A stretch of DNA of 24,961 nucleotides from a bacterium (GTDB taxonomy: Bacteria > Latescibacterota > UBA2968 > GCA-2709665), in assembly GCA_027619145.1 (NCBI GenBank), contig JAQCGA010000003.1:1-24961 (forward strand), given 5' to 3'. Positions 14,806 to 22,164 of this stretch are shown one piece after another. A program made the position numbers and the translations under genes. Each line of letters opens with the position of its first letter. Within the stretch, counting starts at the first letter, position 1. The notes under the pieces are model-generated. The model saw only the letters and a list, made by a program, of their open reading frames with translations, ran no database searches and was not told the origin of the DNA.

Positions 14806-14832
14806 TTCGCTACTCGGAAAACCGGTAGCGAA
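14806..14832 (+). other. Strong hairpin before the AAC(3)-like gene
   Basis: TTCGCTAC (14806-14813) and GTAGCGAA (14825-14832) pair perfectly. CGG and CCG extend the stem around an AAAA loop, with one bulged T. No T run follows, so it is not a standard terminator. It lies 48 bp before the start codon and could be a leader structure or a binding site. The remainder of 14673-14880 shows nothing clear. Confidence 0.45.
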
Positions 14833-14880
14833 TCGCACGGATGATCTGCCCTGAAAACCTCCCGACACCAGGATATCGCA

Positions 14881-15702
14881 ATGGCTAATGCCGACCTTCC
14901 AATCACCACAAGAAGCGGACTCACATCGGACCTGAAGAAACTGGGACTTGCGCCGGGTGAAACCGTCATGTTTCATGTATCCGTAAAAAAAATCGGATGG
15001 ATTGTCGGCGGTCCGGACACGGTAATCCATGCCTTGCTGGACGCACTGGGTCCCGAAGGCACGTTGATGATGTACATCAAAAGTGAAGATCCCCTGGACA
15101 ACTTCGACGCCTGGCCTGCAGATCGAAAACAGGCCTACCTGGACGAGTGCCCTCCGTTCGACTCCAACCGTTCACGTGCACATAGAAAGTGGAGCGTCCT
15201 GACCGAATATATCCGCACGTGGCCGGGTGCACATTGCAGCAACCATCCGGAAGCCCGAATCGCCGCATTAGGTGCAAAAGCAAAATGGATCACTTCGGAA
15301 CATCCGCTTCAATACGGCTACGGCCTGGGATCTCCTCTGGCAAAACTGTATGAAACCGGCGGCAAGGTCCTGCTCCTGGGTGCCCCGCTCAAAGCGCTTA
15401 CCATCCTCCACCATGCCGAACATATTGCAGAAGTACCCAATAAGAAAATCGAACGTTTTACCTGGCCAATGCTTGTATCCGGAAAACGACAGTGGGTTGA
15501 GATCGAACAATTTGACACAAGCGACGGAATTGTAGATTGGCCGAAAGGGGATTACTTCACTCAGATTACCGGGGAATATTTGAACCTTCAAAAATACAGC
15601 ATCGGCAAAGTTGGTGCCGCCGAATCATATTTGTTTGACGCCAGACACCTGACCGATTTTGCTGTTTCCTGGATGGAGAAAAAATTCGGTCGCATATCTT
15701 AA
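14881..15702 (+). CDS. Aminoglycoside N(3)-acetyltransferase-like protein
   Basis: This 273-residue protein belongs to the AAC(3)/YokD family, unrelated in fold to GNAT enzymes. Known members acetylate the 3-amino group of aminoglycosides using acetyl-CoA. Family blocks visible in order are VMFHVSVKKIGWIVGGPDTV, LLDALGPEGTLMM, CSNHPEARIAALGAKAKWI, YGYGLGSPLAKLYETGGKVL and LTILHHAEHIAEVP. HPEARIAALG and the HHAEHIAE histidine-glutamate block are the expected active-site regions. AGGAT upstream supports the ATG. Environmental homologues are common and may act on other amines, so resistance is not proven. The native codon bias argues against recent plasmid transfer. It lies 37 bp before the heparinase gene. 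Confidence 0.85.
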   Translation: MANADLPITTRSGLTSDLKKLGLAPGETVMFHVSVKKIGWIVGGPDTVIHALLDALGPEGTLMMYIKSEDPLDNFDAWPADRKQAYLDECPPFDSNRSRAHRKWSVLTEYIRTWPGAHCSNHPEARIAALGAKAKWITSEHPLQYGYGLGSPLAKLYETGGKVLLLGAPLKALTILHHAEHIAEVPNKKIERFTWPMLVSGKRQWVEIEQFDTSDGIVDWPKGDYFTQITGEYLNLQKYSIGKVGAAESYLFDARHLTDFAVSWMEKKFGRIS

Positions 15703-15739
15703 AACAAGAAATTTTACATTACTCACAAGGAAACTCTCA

Positions 15740-17800
15740 ATGCCCGCACCCTCAGACACCATCCCCACCGAAGCCTTCCTCATCCCGGATATCTCAACTC
15801 TTCTCCAGGACCTCAAGCATGACCGTCCCCAACTCACATCCGTCCACGCTGCCCTGAAAACGGGCAACACAGACACCGCCGCCCAAACCTACATCGCCCA
15901 CTTCCGAACGCGAGAATTCACGTCCTCTCTCTTCACCAATTGGTCCTCCATCAACCGCGATCCCAACCACATCACCACACGCGCGGACGGTTATCTCTCC
16001 GGTCACCTCGACGACGGCTACAACACCTACGACGTCCCCCAAACCGGCATCGACTGGGACGGAAACCCCCTCTCCTGCATCACCCGTTTCCCCATCTTTT
16101 CCGCCCTGCACAACGCCTACCACCACACTCAGGACGCCCGGTACCTCCGCTTCACAATCGACCATCTACTCGAATACATGGATGCCTACCCCATCGAAAC
16201 CTTCATCGGCACCAATACCGTCGGCGGCTGGATCAACCACTATCACGTCGCCCGCCCCTGGTACTGGTGCATGATCCCGGAACGCCTCGTCGAAATCTCT
16301 CAGACCCTTGCCCTGGCCCGCAGTCATCTGGACATCACAAACAAAGAACTCCTGCGCCTCATCCACCGCCTCTACCAGGAAACCGCCTACCTCCGCGCAG
16401 ACGTCAAACGCTGGATAGATCGCAGGCACAACGGCGGCTGCGCCATGATCGGCTCCCTGGCCACCGCCTGCGCCCTCCTGGAAGACTTTGAAGCCACCGA
16501 AGAATGGCTGGACTTTGACGCACAGCTCCTCGCCCAATACGTCGAACAGGCCTTCTACCCGGACGGACAGTGCATCGAACAAACCAGTGCCTACTCCATC
16601 AGCATTGTCTCCCAGATGCAGAGCCTCGCGTACGTCCTCAAAGACCGTCCCGCCATCGAAGCCATCAAACCCCGGTTTCCCGCCATGACCACCTGGATCG
16701 CTGCCCTGAGCAAACCCACCGGAAACTTTCCCTCCTTCGGCGACAACTACGCCCGCCCGTTCAAAGAATTCATCGACAACTCCCTCCTGGACTGGCTGGA
16801 CCTGCCCTGGGCGCGTCCGTTCCTGAATGGAACCGGCCACCCGTCCTTCACCGTCTGGCCCGAACCCGGCCATGAACAGTGGTCCGGTTATTACACCATG
16901 CGCAGCAACTGGTCCCCGAATGCCCGGTATATGGCTCTGGACTGCGGCCCCTGGGGAACCACCCATCAACACGGTGACCGATTGAGCTTCTGCCTCTCCG
17001 CAGAAGGCGCGGACTTCATCATCGATCCCACCTCCACTCGATATGCCAGTAACGAACCGGACGCCTTCCTCTCTCGGCAAGAACAAGGGTATCTCCATAA
17101 CACCCTCACCGTAGATGGCGTGGACGAATTTCAGAACAGCCCCATTGAAATCGACACGCCCCTCCAGAATATCTGGCAACACGGTGACCACTACTCTCAT
17201 TTCTCCGGCAACTACACCTTCGCCCCCGTCAAACCCGTCACCTGGCAGCGACGCGTCCTCTTCGTCGATCAATCCTACTGGCTTCTTCAGGACATCCTCA
17301 CCGGCGACCTGGACCGCGTCCAGGTCGAACAAAACTTCCAATTCGAAAAAGACATCGACATCGACATCAAAGACAACCGCACCATCGCCACCGCACCCAA
17401 CGGCGCCCGCCTCGTCCTGCTCAACCTCACGGGCGGCCTCACACCTCAAATCAGCCTGGGCGACACAACCCCGCGCACCACGTACTGGGCCAAAGGCGAA
17501 CCCCATCAAACCCGCCTGGCCGAAGACGGCGAACGTCCTCCCAGCCATGGCCGTGGCTGGACAGGCCGCTGGGGCCACAAACTCCTGCCCGCACCCGCCG
17601 TCACATACGTCGGCCCAACCGAACTCCCGGCAACCCTCACCCTCGCCCTCATCCCTCTCGCCCCCCATCAATCCCCGAACGACCTCCCGGACATCACCCT
17701 TCAAACCACCGACAACCAGACCGCCTTCCATCTACCCACTTCAACCGGCACACTCACCTACACCACAACACCCGAAAAAGCCATCGTTTCCCAAAAATAA
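15740..17800 (+). CDS. Heparinase II/III family protein, cytoplasmic
   Basis: This 686-residue polysaccharide-lyase-type protein has an N-terminal helical barrel (about residues 20-350) and a C-terminal beta-sandwich (about 380-600). GGWINHYHVARPWYWCMI and the NGGCAMIGSLATACALLEDF segment belong to the barrel. LDCGPWGTTHQHGDRLSFCL, with His near residue 408, then FIIDPTSTRYASN and LHNTLTVDGVDEF, are classic of the heparinase II/III C-domain. Relatives cleave heparin, heparan, alginate oligomers or other uronates. There is no signal peptide, so it likely acts on imported oligosaccharides. The ATG at 15740 has AAGGA eight nt upstream; a longer frame to 15659 would overlap the AAC(3)-like gene. 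A terminator follows directly. The PVRP-like DTTPRTTYWAKGEP tail region is not recognised. Confidence 0.88.
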   Translation: MPAPSDTIPTEAFLIPDISTLLQDLKHDRPQLTSVHAALKTGNTDTAAQTYIAHFRTREFTSSLFTNWSSINRDPNHITTRADGYLSGHLDDGYNTYDVPQTGIDWDGNPLSCITRFPIFSALHNAYHHTQDARYLRFTIDHLLEYMDAYPIETFIGTNTVGGWINHYHVARPWYWCMIPERLVEISQTLALARSHLDITNKELLRLIHRLYQETAYLRADVKRWIDRRHNGGCAMIGSLATACALLEDFEATEEWLDFDAQLLAQYVEQAFYPDGQCIEQTSAYSISIVSQMQSLAYVLKDRPAIEAIKPRFPAMTTWIAALSKPTGNFPSFGDNYARPFKEFIDNSLLDWLDLPWARPFLNGTGHPSFTVWPEPGHEQWSGYYTMRSNWSPNARYMALDCGPWGTTHQHGDRLSFCLSAEGADFIIDPTSTRYASNEPDAFLSRQEQGYLHNTLTVDGVDEFQNSPIEIDTPLQNIWQHGDHYSHFSGNYTFAPVKPVTWQRRVLFVDQSYWLLQDILTGDLDRVQVEQNFQFEKDIDIDIKDNRTIATAPNGARLVLLNLTGGLTPQISLGDTTPRTTYWAKGEPHQTRLAEDGERPPSHGRGWTGRWGHKLLPAPAVTYVGPTELPATLTLALIPLAPHQSPNDLPDITLQTTDNQTAFHLPTSTGTLTYTTTPEKAIVSQK

Positions 17801-17830
17801 AAAAGGAGCGAAACCATCTCGCCCCTTTTT
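17801..17830. terminator. Bidirectional rho-independent terminator after the heparinase gene
   Basis: AAAAGGAGCGA (17801-17811) pairs with TCGCCCCTTTT (17819-17829), with a single A-C mismatch and an AACCATC loop. A T run closes it on the + strand. On the minus strand the stem is followed by TATTTTTG, so it may also stop leftward transcripts. Confidence 0.75.
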
Positions 17831-17850
17831 CAAACGCCGTCGTCGCTCCC

Positions 17851-17880
17851 CAAAAAGAAGACACACGACTTCGTGTCTTT
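17851..17880 (-). terminator. Possible terminator of the SRPBCC gene
   Basis: AAGACAC (17858-17864) and GTGTCTT (17873-17879) form a stem. Read leftward it is followed by CTTTTTG. It lies 35 bp beyond the SRPBCC stop. Confidence 0.42.
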
Positions 17881-17914
17881 CGTAGAACTTTCGTGCCCCT
17901 TCGTGATTCCGCTT
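17870..17914 (+). repeat. Intergenic repeat C, copy 3
   Basis: TTCGTGTCTTTCGTAG and TTTCGTGCCCCTTCGTGATT are variants of the C unit. Its right end touches the stop codon of the leftward SRPBCC gene (17917-17915). No type A unit accompanies this copy. Confidence 0.68.
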
Positions 17915-18343
17915 CTACCCCTCCAGACTCTTCTTCATATCCGTCAACAATGCCACATAAATCGGATGACAGAAATCACACGTTGGCCCATCATTCCCTT
18001 CCCAACTTGACGACCACGCCACAAAACTCGCCTCGCCTTCCGTCACCGAATGTACCTGCACGACCCCTACGTAATTCTGCACAACGCTTTTGGACACCGG
18101 CGGAGGTCCGTCATCAATCGTATACTGAATCGAACGCTCCAGATTATTCACCGCGTGCAGTGTCTCATGAAACGCATCGTTCAGCACCCGCTTCGCACCA
18201 ACCTGATCCCCCTTCTGTCCACCCACCACCTCCACCTTCTCAATCACGTTCGGTGCCCAGGACAAATCATGGAAATCCTTAATCGAACTCCAAACTTTAT
18301 CCGCAGGCGCATCGATGACGATAGACTGATACGTCTTACCCAT
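17915..18343 (-). CDS. SRPBCC/polyketide-cyclase-like ligand-binding protein
   Basis: This 142-residue protein has the START-like helix-grip fold. It starts YQSIVIDAPADKVWSSIKDF, the standard first strand of SRPBCC proteins. APNVIEKVEVVGGQKGDQVG, AKRVLNDAFHETLHAVN and TIDDGPPPVSKSVVQNYVG follow, and it closes with SFVAWSSSWEG. Such proteins bind hydrophobic ligands in a deep cavity or act as cyclases, aromatases or stress factors. The ligand cannot be predicted. The ATG at 18343 is preferred over 18358 because GGAGGG lies seven nt upstream of it. It stands alone between repeat arrays. Confidence 0.85.
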   Translation of the reverse strand: MGKTYQSIVIDAPADKVWSSIKDFHDLSWAPNVIEKVEVVGGQKGDQVGAKRVLNDAFHETLHAVNNLERSIQYTIDDGPPPVSKSVVQNYVGVVQVHSVTEGEASFVAWSSSWEGNDGPTCDFCHPIYVALLTDMKKSLEG

Positions 18344-18453
18344 ATCTATACCCTCCAAGGGTAGCGTGTTAACCGGCCTGTTAAGAACGGCCTAATATAC
18401 GACGCTCATGTTCTCCGGGCAAACAAATACGAACCACAAAACACAAACAAAGA

Positions 18454-18565
18454 CCGGGCGGCCACGAAGGACCGCCCCTACGAAAAATCAACAACAAAAA
18501 CACGGGCGAACACAAGGTTCGCCCCTACATACCACAACAACCAGGCGGACACGCAGATTCACTCC
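18454..18565 (+). repeat. Tandem array of three type A palindromic units
   Basis: Unit 1 (18454-18482) is CCGGGCGGCC, ACGAAGG, ACCGCCCCTACG. Unit 2 (18502-18529) is ACGGGCGAAC, ACAAG, GTTCGCCCCTACA, with a perfect 8-bp stem. Unit 3 (18541-18565) is a decayed form, CCAGGCGGACACGCAG then ATTCACTCC. Unit starts are 48 and 39 bp apart and the spacers are A-rich. Confidence 0.85.
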
Positions 18566-18632
18566 ACATCAAACATCACCCCAAAAGATTTCCCTTTACG
18601 CCTTTTGCATGAAATATCTTTTTCTCGTCATC

Positions 18633-18727
18633 CAATCTGTGGCGGAAGGGAGGTGTGGTTCCGTGCCCCTCCGTGTGGTGGGAGGTACAGGAACGGGGGA
18701 TTCCGTGCCCCTCCGTGATACCGCTCC
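18633..18727 (+). repeat. Intergenic repeat C, copy 4, internally duplicated
   Basis: TTCCGTGCCCCTCCGTG occurs twice (about 18659-18675 and 18701-18717), separated by a purine-rich stretch. A CCAATCTGTGG stretch at the left end recalls AATCTGTGG in copy 1. It ends 10 bp before the stop codon of the next leftward gene. Confidence 0.68.
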
Positions 18728-18737
18728 CATCCACACG

Positions 18738-19640
18738 TTACGGAATCTGCAACCGCTCCCGATACTCTCTGTGTTCTTCCCCGTGCAACTTCCAGTACGG
18801 TTCCCGCATCGTCACCATCAACTCCCCGCTATCCCCTCTTGAATCTTTCCATTTCAAAATCCTGTGCGGGTACGCCACGTCCACCCATACCGTCTTCTCG
18901 AATCCCTCCCACGACCACCGCCAGGGAACCGCCTCGTACGTCTTCTCTCCCACCGTCACAGATACCGCCTGATTTTTTTCCAGCTTCGCATCCACCAGCG
19001 CATGCGGCCGGTGTCGCTGTCGAAACGACCACAGGCTTGGCAACAATTTCACCGTCTGCGACTCACCGGTCTTCATCACCAAACCTTTCAGTTCCCGAAT
19101 CCAGATCAATAAATGATCTTCACTCACAAAACCCGCTGGCGTTGGCAACTCATACGGATGCTTCCCCTCCCGTTCGAAATAGCTATTGAGTTCCCCCTTC
19201 AACCGTCCTCCGTCAATCCGAAACTCGTCGAACACATGCCCGCACCATTCTTGCGAACTCAAATTCACCTTCACCAGTTCAAACGGTCCTGGTCCCGCAA
19301 ATCCCTCCACCGCACTGAATACCGACGTCATCACAGAGTAATCATAGATCCCCGTCGTAAACTTCAACACATTGTTCAACTTCAACGTATAAACCCGGTC
19401 CTCTTTGGGCGTAGGTGACTCCACTTTGATCAGCGTCCTTCGGTTCAAATCCTCCGTCACAAAAATCATCACCCCATACCCCTCCCGCGCTTCTCCGTAC
19501 CTCGGCTGGATCACCCTGTAACTGGAAATCTCTCCCTTCCCATCTGCCCAGTACCCGTAAAAATCCACCGACTCCGCCCACGCTGTCGCCGCCAGTAAAA
19601 CAACGGTCAGCACCACCAGCACCCTCGAAAACGTCCTCAT
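18738..19640 (-). CDS. Secreted conserved protein (often auto-labelled septum formation inhibitor Maf)
   Basis: This 300-residue exported protein has a typical signal peptide, MRTFSRVLVVLTVVLLAATA, cut after AWA. The mature part begins ESVDFYGYWADGKGEISSY. GYGVMIFVTEDLNR, LKLNNVLKFTTGIYDYSVMT and SSQEWCGHVFDEF belong to a family I remember mainly from Planctomycetes and Acidobacteria. There it is often auto-labelled septum formation inhibitor Maf. That label looks wrong, since no Maf nucleotide pyrophosphatase motif is present. There is no lipobox, so it should be periplasmic or released. The ATG at 19640 is fixed by GGGAGG four nt upstream and by the signal peptide. It starts 65 bp after the glycoside hydrolase gene and may share its transcript. 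The function is unknown. Confidence 0.75.
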   Translation of the reverse strand: MRTFSRVLVVLTVVLLAATAWAESVDFYGYWADGKGEISSYRVIQPRYGEAREGYGVMIFVTEDLNRRTLIKVESPTPKEDRVYTLKLNNVLKFTTGIYDYSVMTSVFSAVEGFAGPGPFELVKVNLSSQEWCGHVFDEFRIDGGRLKGELNSYFEREGKHPYELPTPAGFVSEDHLLIWIRELKGLVMKTGESQTVKLLPSLWSFRQRHRPHALVDAKLEKNQAVSVTVGEKTYEAVPWRWSWEGFEKTVWVDVAYPHRILKWKDSRGDSGELMVTMREPYWKLHGEEHREYRERLQIP

Positions 19641-19705
19641 AAAACCTCCCTCACCTGAACCATCGGTAACCCCGGCACATCGAATATCAGTAAATCGCCC
19701 GGACC

Positions 19706-21841
19706 TCACACCTTGCCGGTGCCCTCCATCCCCCGCTCCCACGCGGGCATTTCCTCATCCAGCACTCGCTTTACCTGTGCGATCTTCCACTCCAGATGCG
19801 CCCGATCTGCCATATACTCCATACTCGGTTCCCAGCCCAAACGCGAATCGAACTCCACCAGCGGAATGGTCAATTCTGCATTCTCAATTTCCGCCTCGGC
19901 CAGAGCCTTCATCTTCGAGAGCACGGACCGGATCTCGTCCTTGCCTTCAGCGGCCTTCAGCGCCTGCTTCAGTTTCCACCAGCGCTTCACATGAATCGTC
20001 GTGCGGACGCACCGCAGGATGAACTCGCCCAGCACGTGCATCCTCAGCGCATTCTCACGCTTCCGATCTGGCGTCGCTTCAACCGCCCGCCGCATCGCCT
20101 CCAGGCCCTGCGACCAGCGTTCGGCCATCGCCTCCAGACACGCAATTTCCCCGTCCAGAATCTCCGGATTGCGCGGCCTGTAGTTGGTCTGCAGGATCCC
20201 ACTATCACTGCCGAAGTGGGCGTAATCGGCCCTCGGGAACTCAATCGCTTCGTCGGTAAACAACAGCGGATAGGCGGGTCCAGACCGAAAAGCCCCATAC
20301 TGATCTTCACTCGTTGGAACATAATCCAGAATCGCCTCACTCCAGTGTTGCCACGCTTCTACCGCAGCTTCAGCACCGGCCCCAAACTCGCGTCGGGCAA
20401 GCCGCTCAATCATCTCCTCCGCCGATGGTGCTGGCCGCCAGAACGCCCACCGGGCCAGGTCCGTCACAATAGATGGCCACCACCCCATATGATGCGACTC
20501 CATCAACCCGCACAGCCCCCAGTTGCGGTTTGCCTCCAGCATGGCCCCGTGACGACGTGCCCACTGAAACGGAACTGGCTCGTAGGGAATCACCCCAAAA
20601 TCCCATGTCTGCCCCCCAGTATTACTCATCGTATGCAGCCTCAGCCCCCGTTCGTGCGCAGCCTCAGCCTCACTCGAAAAGTACTTCCCCGGCCCCGCAA
20701 ACGAAACCGTATAATCCACACAACGGGTTGGAATCCCCCGGCGTTCCACGTTCTCGAACATCTCAAACGTTGCCTGCAACGTAACATCCTCCGGAAGAGA
20801 CCGAATCAGCGCCAGCCGATCTTCCTCAGGTGCCCAGCCCCAGTTGTACGTCCAGAACACAATATCTGCATCTGGATTGTACTTTCGAATCACCCGCTTC
20901 ACCAGATTGAGCCACTCCGGATAATCAACACACGGCCACCACCCCGGATTCGGTTTGGTATCTGTTGCCAGCCGTTCGGACCGTAACCTTCCGGTCGTAT
21001 GCGAATCCTGGCTTGGGAACTCGCACGACTCGCCCACCAATACAACCCCCTTCGCACCCGGATGCGCACGCATCAATGCTCCGTACGTACTCTCATAAAA
21101 GGCTTCCGCCTCGGGATCTTCCGGATGTTTCCGGCTGAGCATATAACTGTACAGATAAACATCCAGCCCGAACTGCTCCGCCCTCGTTATCAAATCGTTA
21201 ATATCTAAATGTCCTACCGTCGTGCGATTGACCCCCTTCACAAAAACCAGAATCGCATCGAACCCCGCGTGCGCAATCGCATTCAGATGTGGATCCGGGT
21301 ACTGGTCAATCCCCCATCCAGAATGCACCATCCGAGGAGAAAAAACCGGCTCCCGCGTTTCATCTCCAGGACTCAGAAAAGGTGCCTCCCGGAGATTCAT
21401 CAAATCCTCCAGATAATAACAACCCCTACCCACTCCACGCTCATCCTGCCCACACACAACAATCCGATCCGCCCCAACCTCCAGCCTGTAACTCCGCGCC
21501 ACTGTCAACCCATCTCCCACCCCGGCCATCGTCTCCCGCGTCCCCAGCACAATCGCCCGTTCCTCCACATCGCCAGATCCCTCCACACGAACCAACAACA
21601 CGGACACGTTCATGCTCGTAAACAAATAATCCTGTAAATCCTTTGCCACACCCAGCAGGTAAGCAGATGCGTTCCCAACCACCGCAATCCGCCACCCATC
21701 CGCAACCACCACTTCCCCTGTCTCCGGCCGACCATCCGGGTCCCGTCGGTCGGATTTATGCACCTGATCAATCCGCTTCCGGAAAGCATAATTGTGCTCC
21801 GTACCCAATTCCACCCCGAGTTCGTTTTTAGATTGCATCAT
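19706..21841 (-). CDS. Glycoside hydrolase, alpha-glucuronidase/hexosaminidase-like
   Basis: This 711-residue protein has a three-part layout. Residues about 45-145 form the alpha/beta domain found before catalytic barrels in GH20, GH67 and related families (AIVLGTRETMAGVGDGLTVA, then IVVCGQDERGVGRGCYYLED). A TIM-barrel-like core (about 155-480) includes PRMVHSGWGIDQYPDP, HAGFDAILVFVKGVN, GVVLVGESCEFPSQ with a candidate acidic residue, DIVFWTYNWGW and GLCGLMESHHMGWWPS. The rest is helical. Family assignment beyond this is uncertain; GH67/GH115-like glucuronidases fit best. No signal peptide is seen, so it is likely cytoplasmic and may act on uronate-containing oligosaccharides. The ATG at 21841 follows AGGAGA (21854-21849) by seven nt. 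Confidence 0.75.
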   Translation of the reverse strand: MMQSKNELGVELGTEHNYAFRKRIDQVHKSDRRDPDGRPETGEVVVADGWRIAVVGNASAYLLGVAKDLQDYLFTSMNVSVLLVRVEGSGDVEERAIVLGTRETMAGVGDGLTVARSYRLEVGADRIVVCGQDERGVGRGCYYLEDLMNLREAPFLSPGDETREPVFSPRMVHSGWGIDQYPDPHLNAIAHAGFDAILVFVKGVNRTTVGHLDINDLITRAEQFGLDVYLYSYMLSRKHPEDPEAEAFYESTYGALMRAHPGAKGVVLVGESCEFPSQDSHTTGRLRSERLATDTKPNPGWWPCVDYPEWLNLVKRVIRKYNPDADIVFWTYNWGWAPEEDRLALIRSLPEDVTLQATFEMFENVERRGIPTRCVDYTVSFAGPGKYFSSEAEAAHERGLRLHTMSNTGGQTWDFGVIPYEPVPFQWARRHGAMLEANRNWGLCGLMESHHMGWWPSIVTDLARWAFWRPAPSAEEMIERLARREFGAGAEAAVEAWQHWSEAILDYVPTSEDQYGAFRSGPAYPLLFTDEAIEFPRADYAHFGSDSGILQTNYRPRNPEILDGEIACLEAMAERWSQGLEAMRRAVEATPDRKRENALRMHVLGEFILRCVRTTIHVKRWWKLKQALKAAEGKDEIRSVLSKMKALAEAEIENAELTIPLVEFDSRLGWEPSMEYMADRAHLEWKIAQVKRVLDEEMPAWERGMEGTGKV

Positions 21842-21868
21842 CCGATCTTCTCCTGAAAAAATCAAAAT

Positions 21869-22013
21869 CCGGACAACCACGAAGGGCTGTCCCTACCATA
21901 CAAAACAACGTCCGGGCGAACACAAGGTTCGCCCCTACCAACCGTCGGCTACACCAGGTGGATACACAGGTTCACCCTGCGAAAAACCAGGCAGATCATA
22001 ACCCGCCCCTACG
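21869..22013 (+). repeat. Tandem array of four type A palindromic units
   Basis: Unit 1 (21869-21898) is CCGGACAACC, ACGAA, GGGCTGTCCCTACCA. Unit 2 (21912-21940) is CCGGGCGAAC, ACAAG, GTTCGCCCCTACCA. Unit 3 (21954-21980) is CCAGGTGGATACACAG then GTTCACCCTGC. Unit 4 (21987-22013) is CCAGGCAGATCATAAC then CCGCCCCTACG. Starts are 43, 42 and 33 bp apart. Units 1-3 repeat the subtype order seen at 18454-18565. Confidence 0.85.
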
Positions 22014-22093
22014 TACCCCCACCAACACCACCGACTCCTTTTTGTACCTCTGAATGAGACACCTTCCCATCCACCCAACTGGCGGACGAGCGA

Positions 22094-22163
22094 TGGGGCT
22101 TCGTGGCTCTCCGTGCGGCCGGGGCCCCACCGGGGCGGCAGGGCTCCGTGGCCCTCCGTGATC
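22094..22163 (+). repeat. Intergenic repeat C, copy 5
   Basis: GGGGCTTCGTGGCTCTCCG and GGGCTCCGTGGCCCTCCG, ending CGTGATCTC, flank a GC-rich palindrome, CGGGGCCCCACCGGGG. It ends two bases from the polA stop codon. Confidence 0.62.
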
Positions 22164-22164
22164 T

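Larger units (their letters stand above)
18344..18737. other. 394-bp gap filled by repeat array and C element
   Basis: No gene is visible. From left to right it holds about 110 bp of upstream sequence for the SRPBCC gene, three type A palindromic units (18454-18565), about 65 bp of unassigned AT-richer sequence (18566-18632) and a type C element running almost to the stop of the next leftward gene. Confidence 0.7.
21842..22164. other. 323-bp gap between polA and the glycoside hydrolase, mostly repeats
   Basis: No gene is visible. It contains the ribosome site of the hydrolase gene, a four-unit type A array (21869-22013), about 80 bp of unassigned sequence (22014-22093) and a type C element that runs to the polA stop codon. 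Confidence 0.7.

Noticed and set aside
16166..17731. 521-codon open frame antisense to the heparinase gene
   Set aside because: It is a by-product of C-ending codon bias on the real strand. The opposite frame encodes clear heparinase motifs, while this one is low-complexity with no recognisable domain.
18454..18565. CRISPR-like spacing of short palindromic repeats
   Set aside because: The units differ from each other in sequence, spacers are only about 10-20 bp and A-rich, and no cas gene is present.
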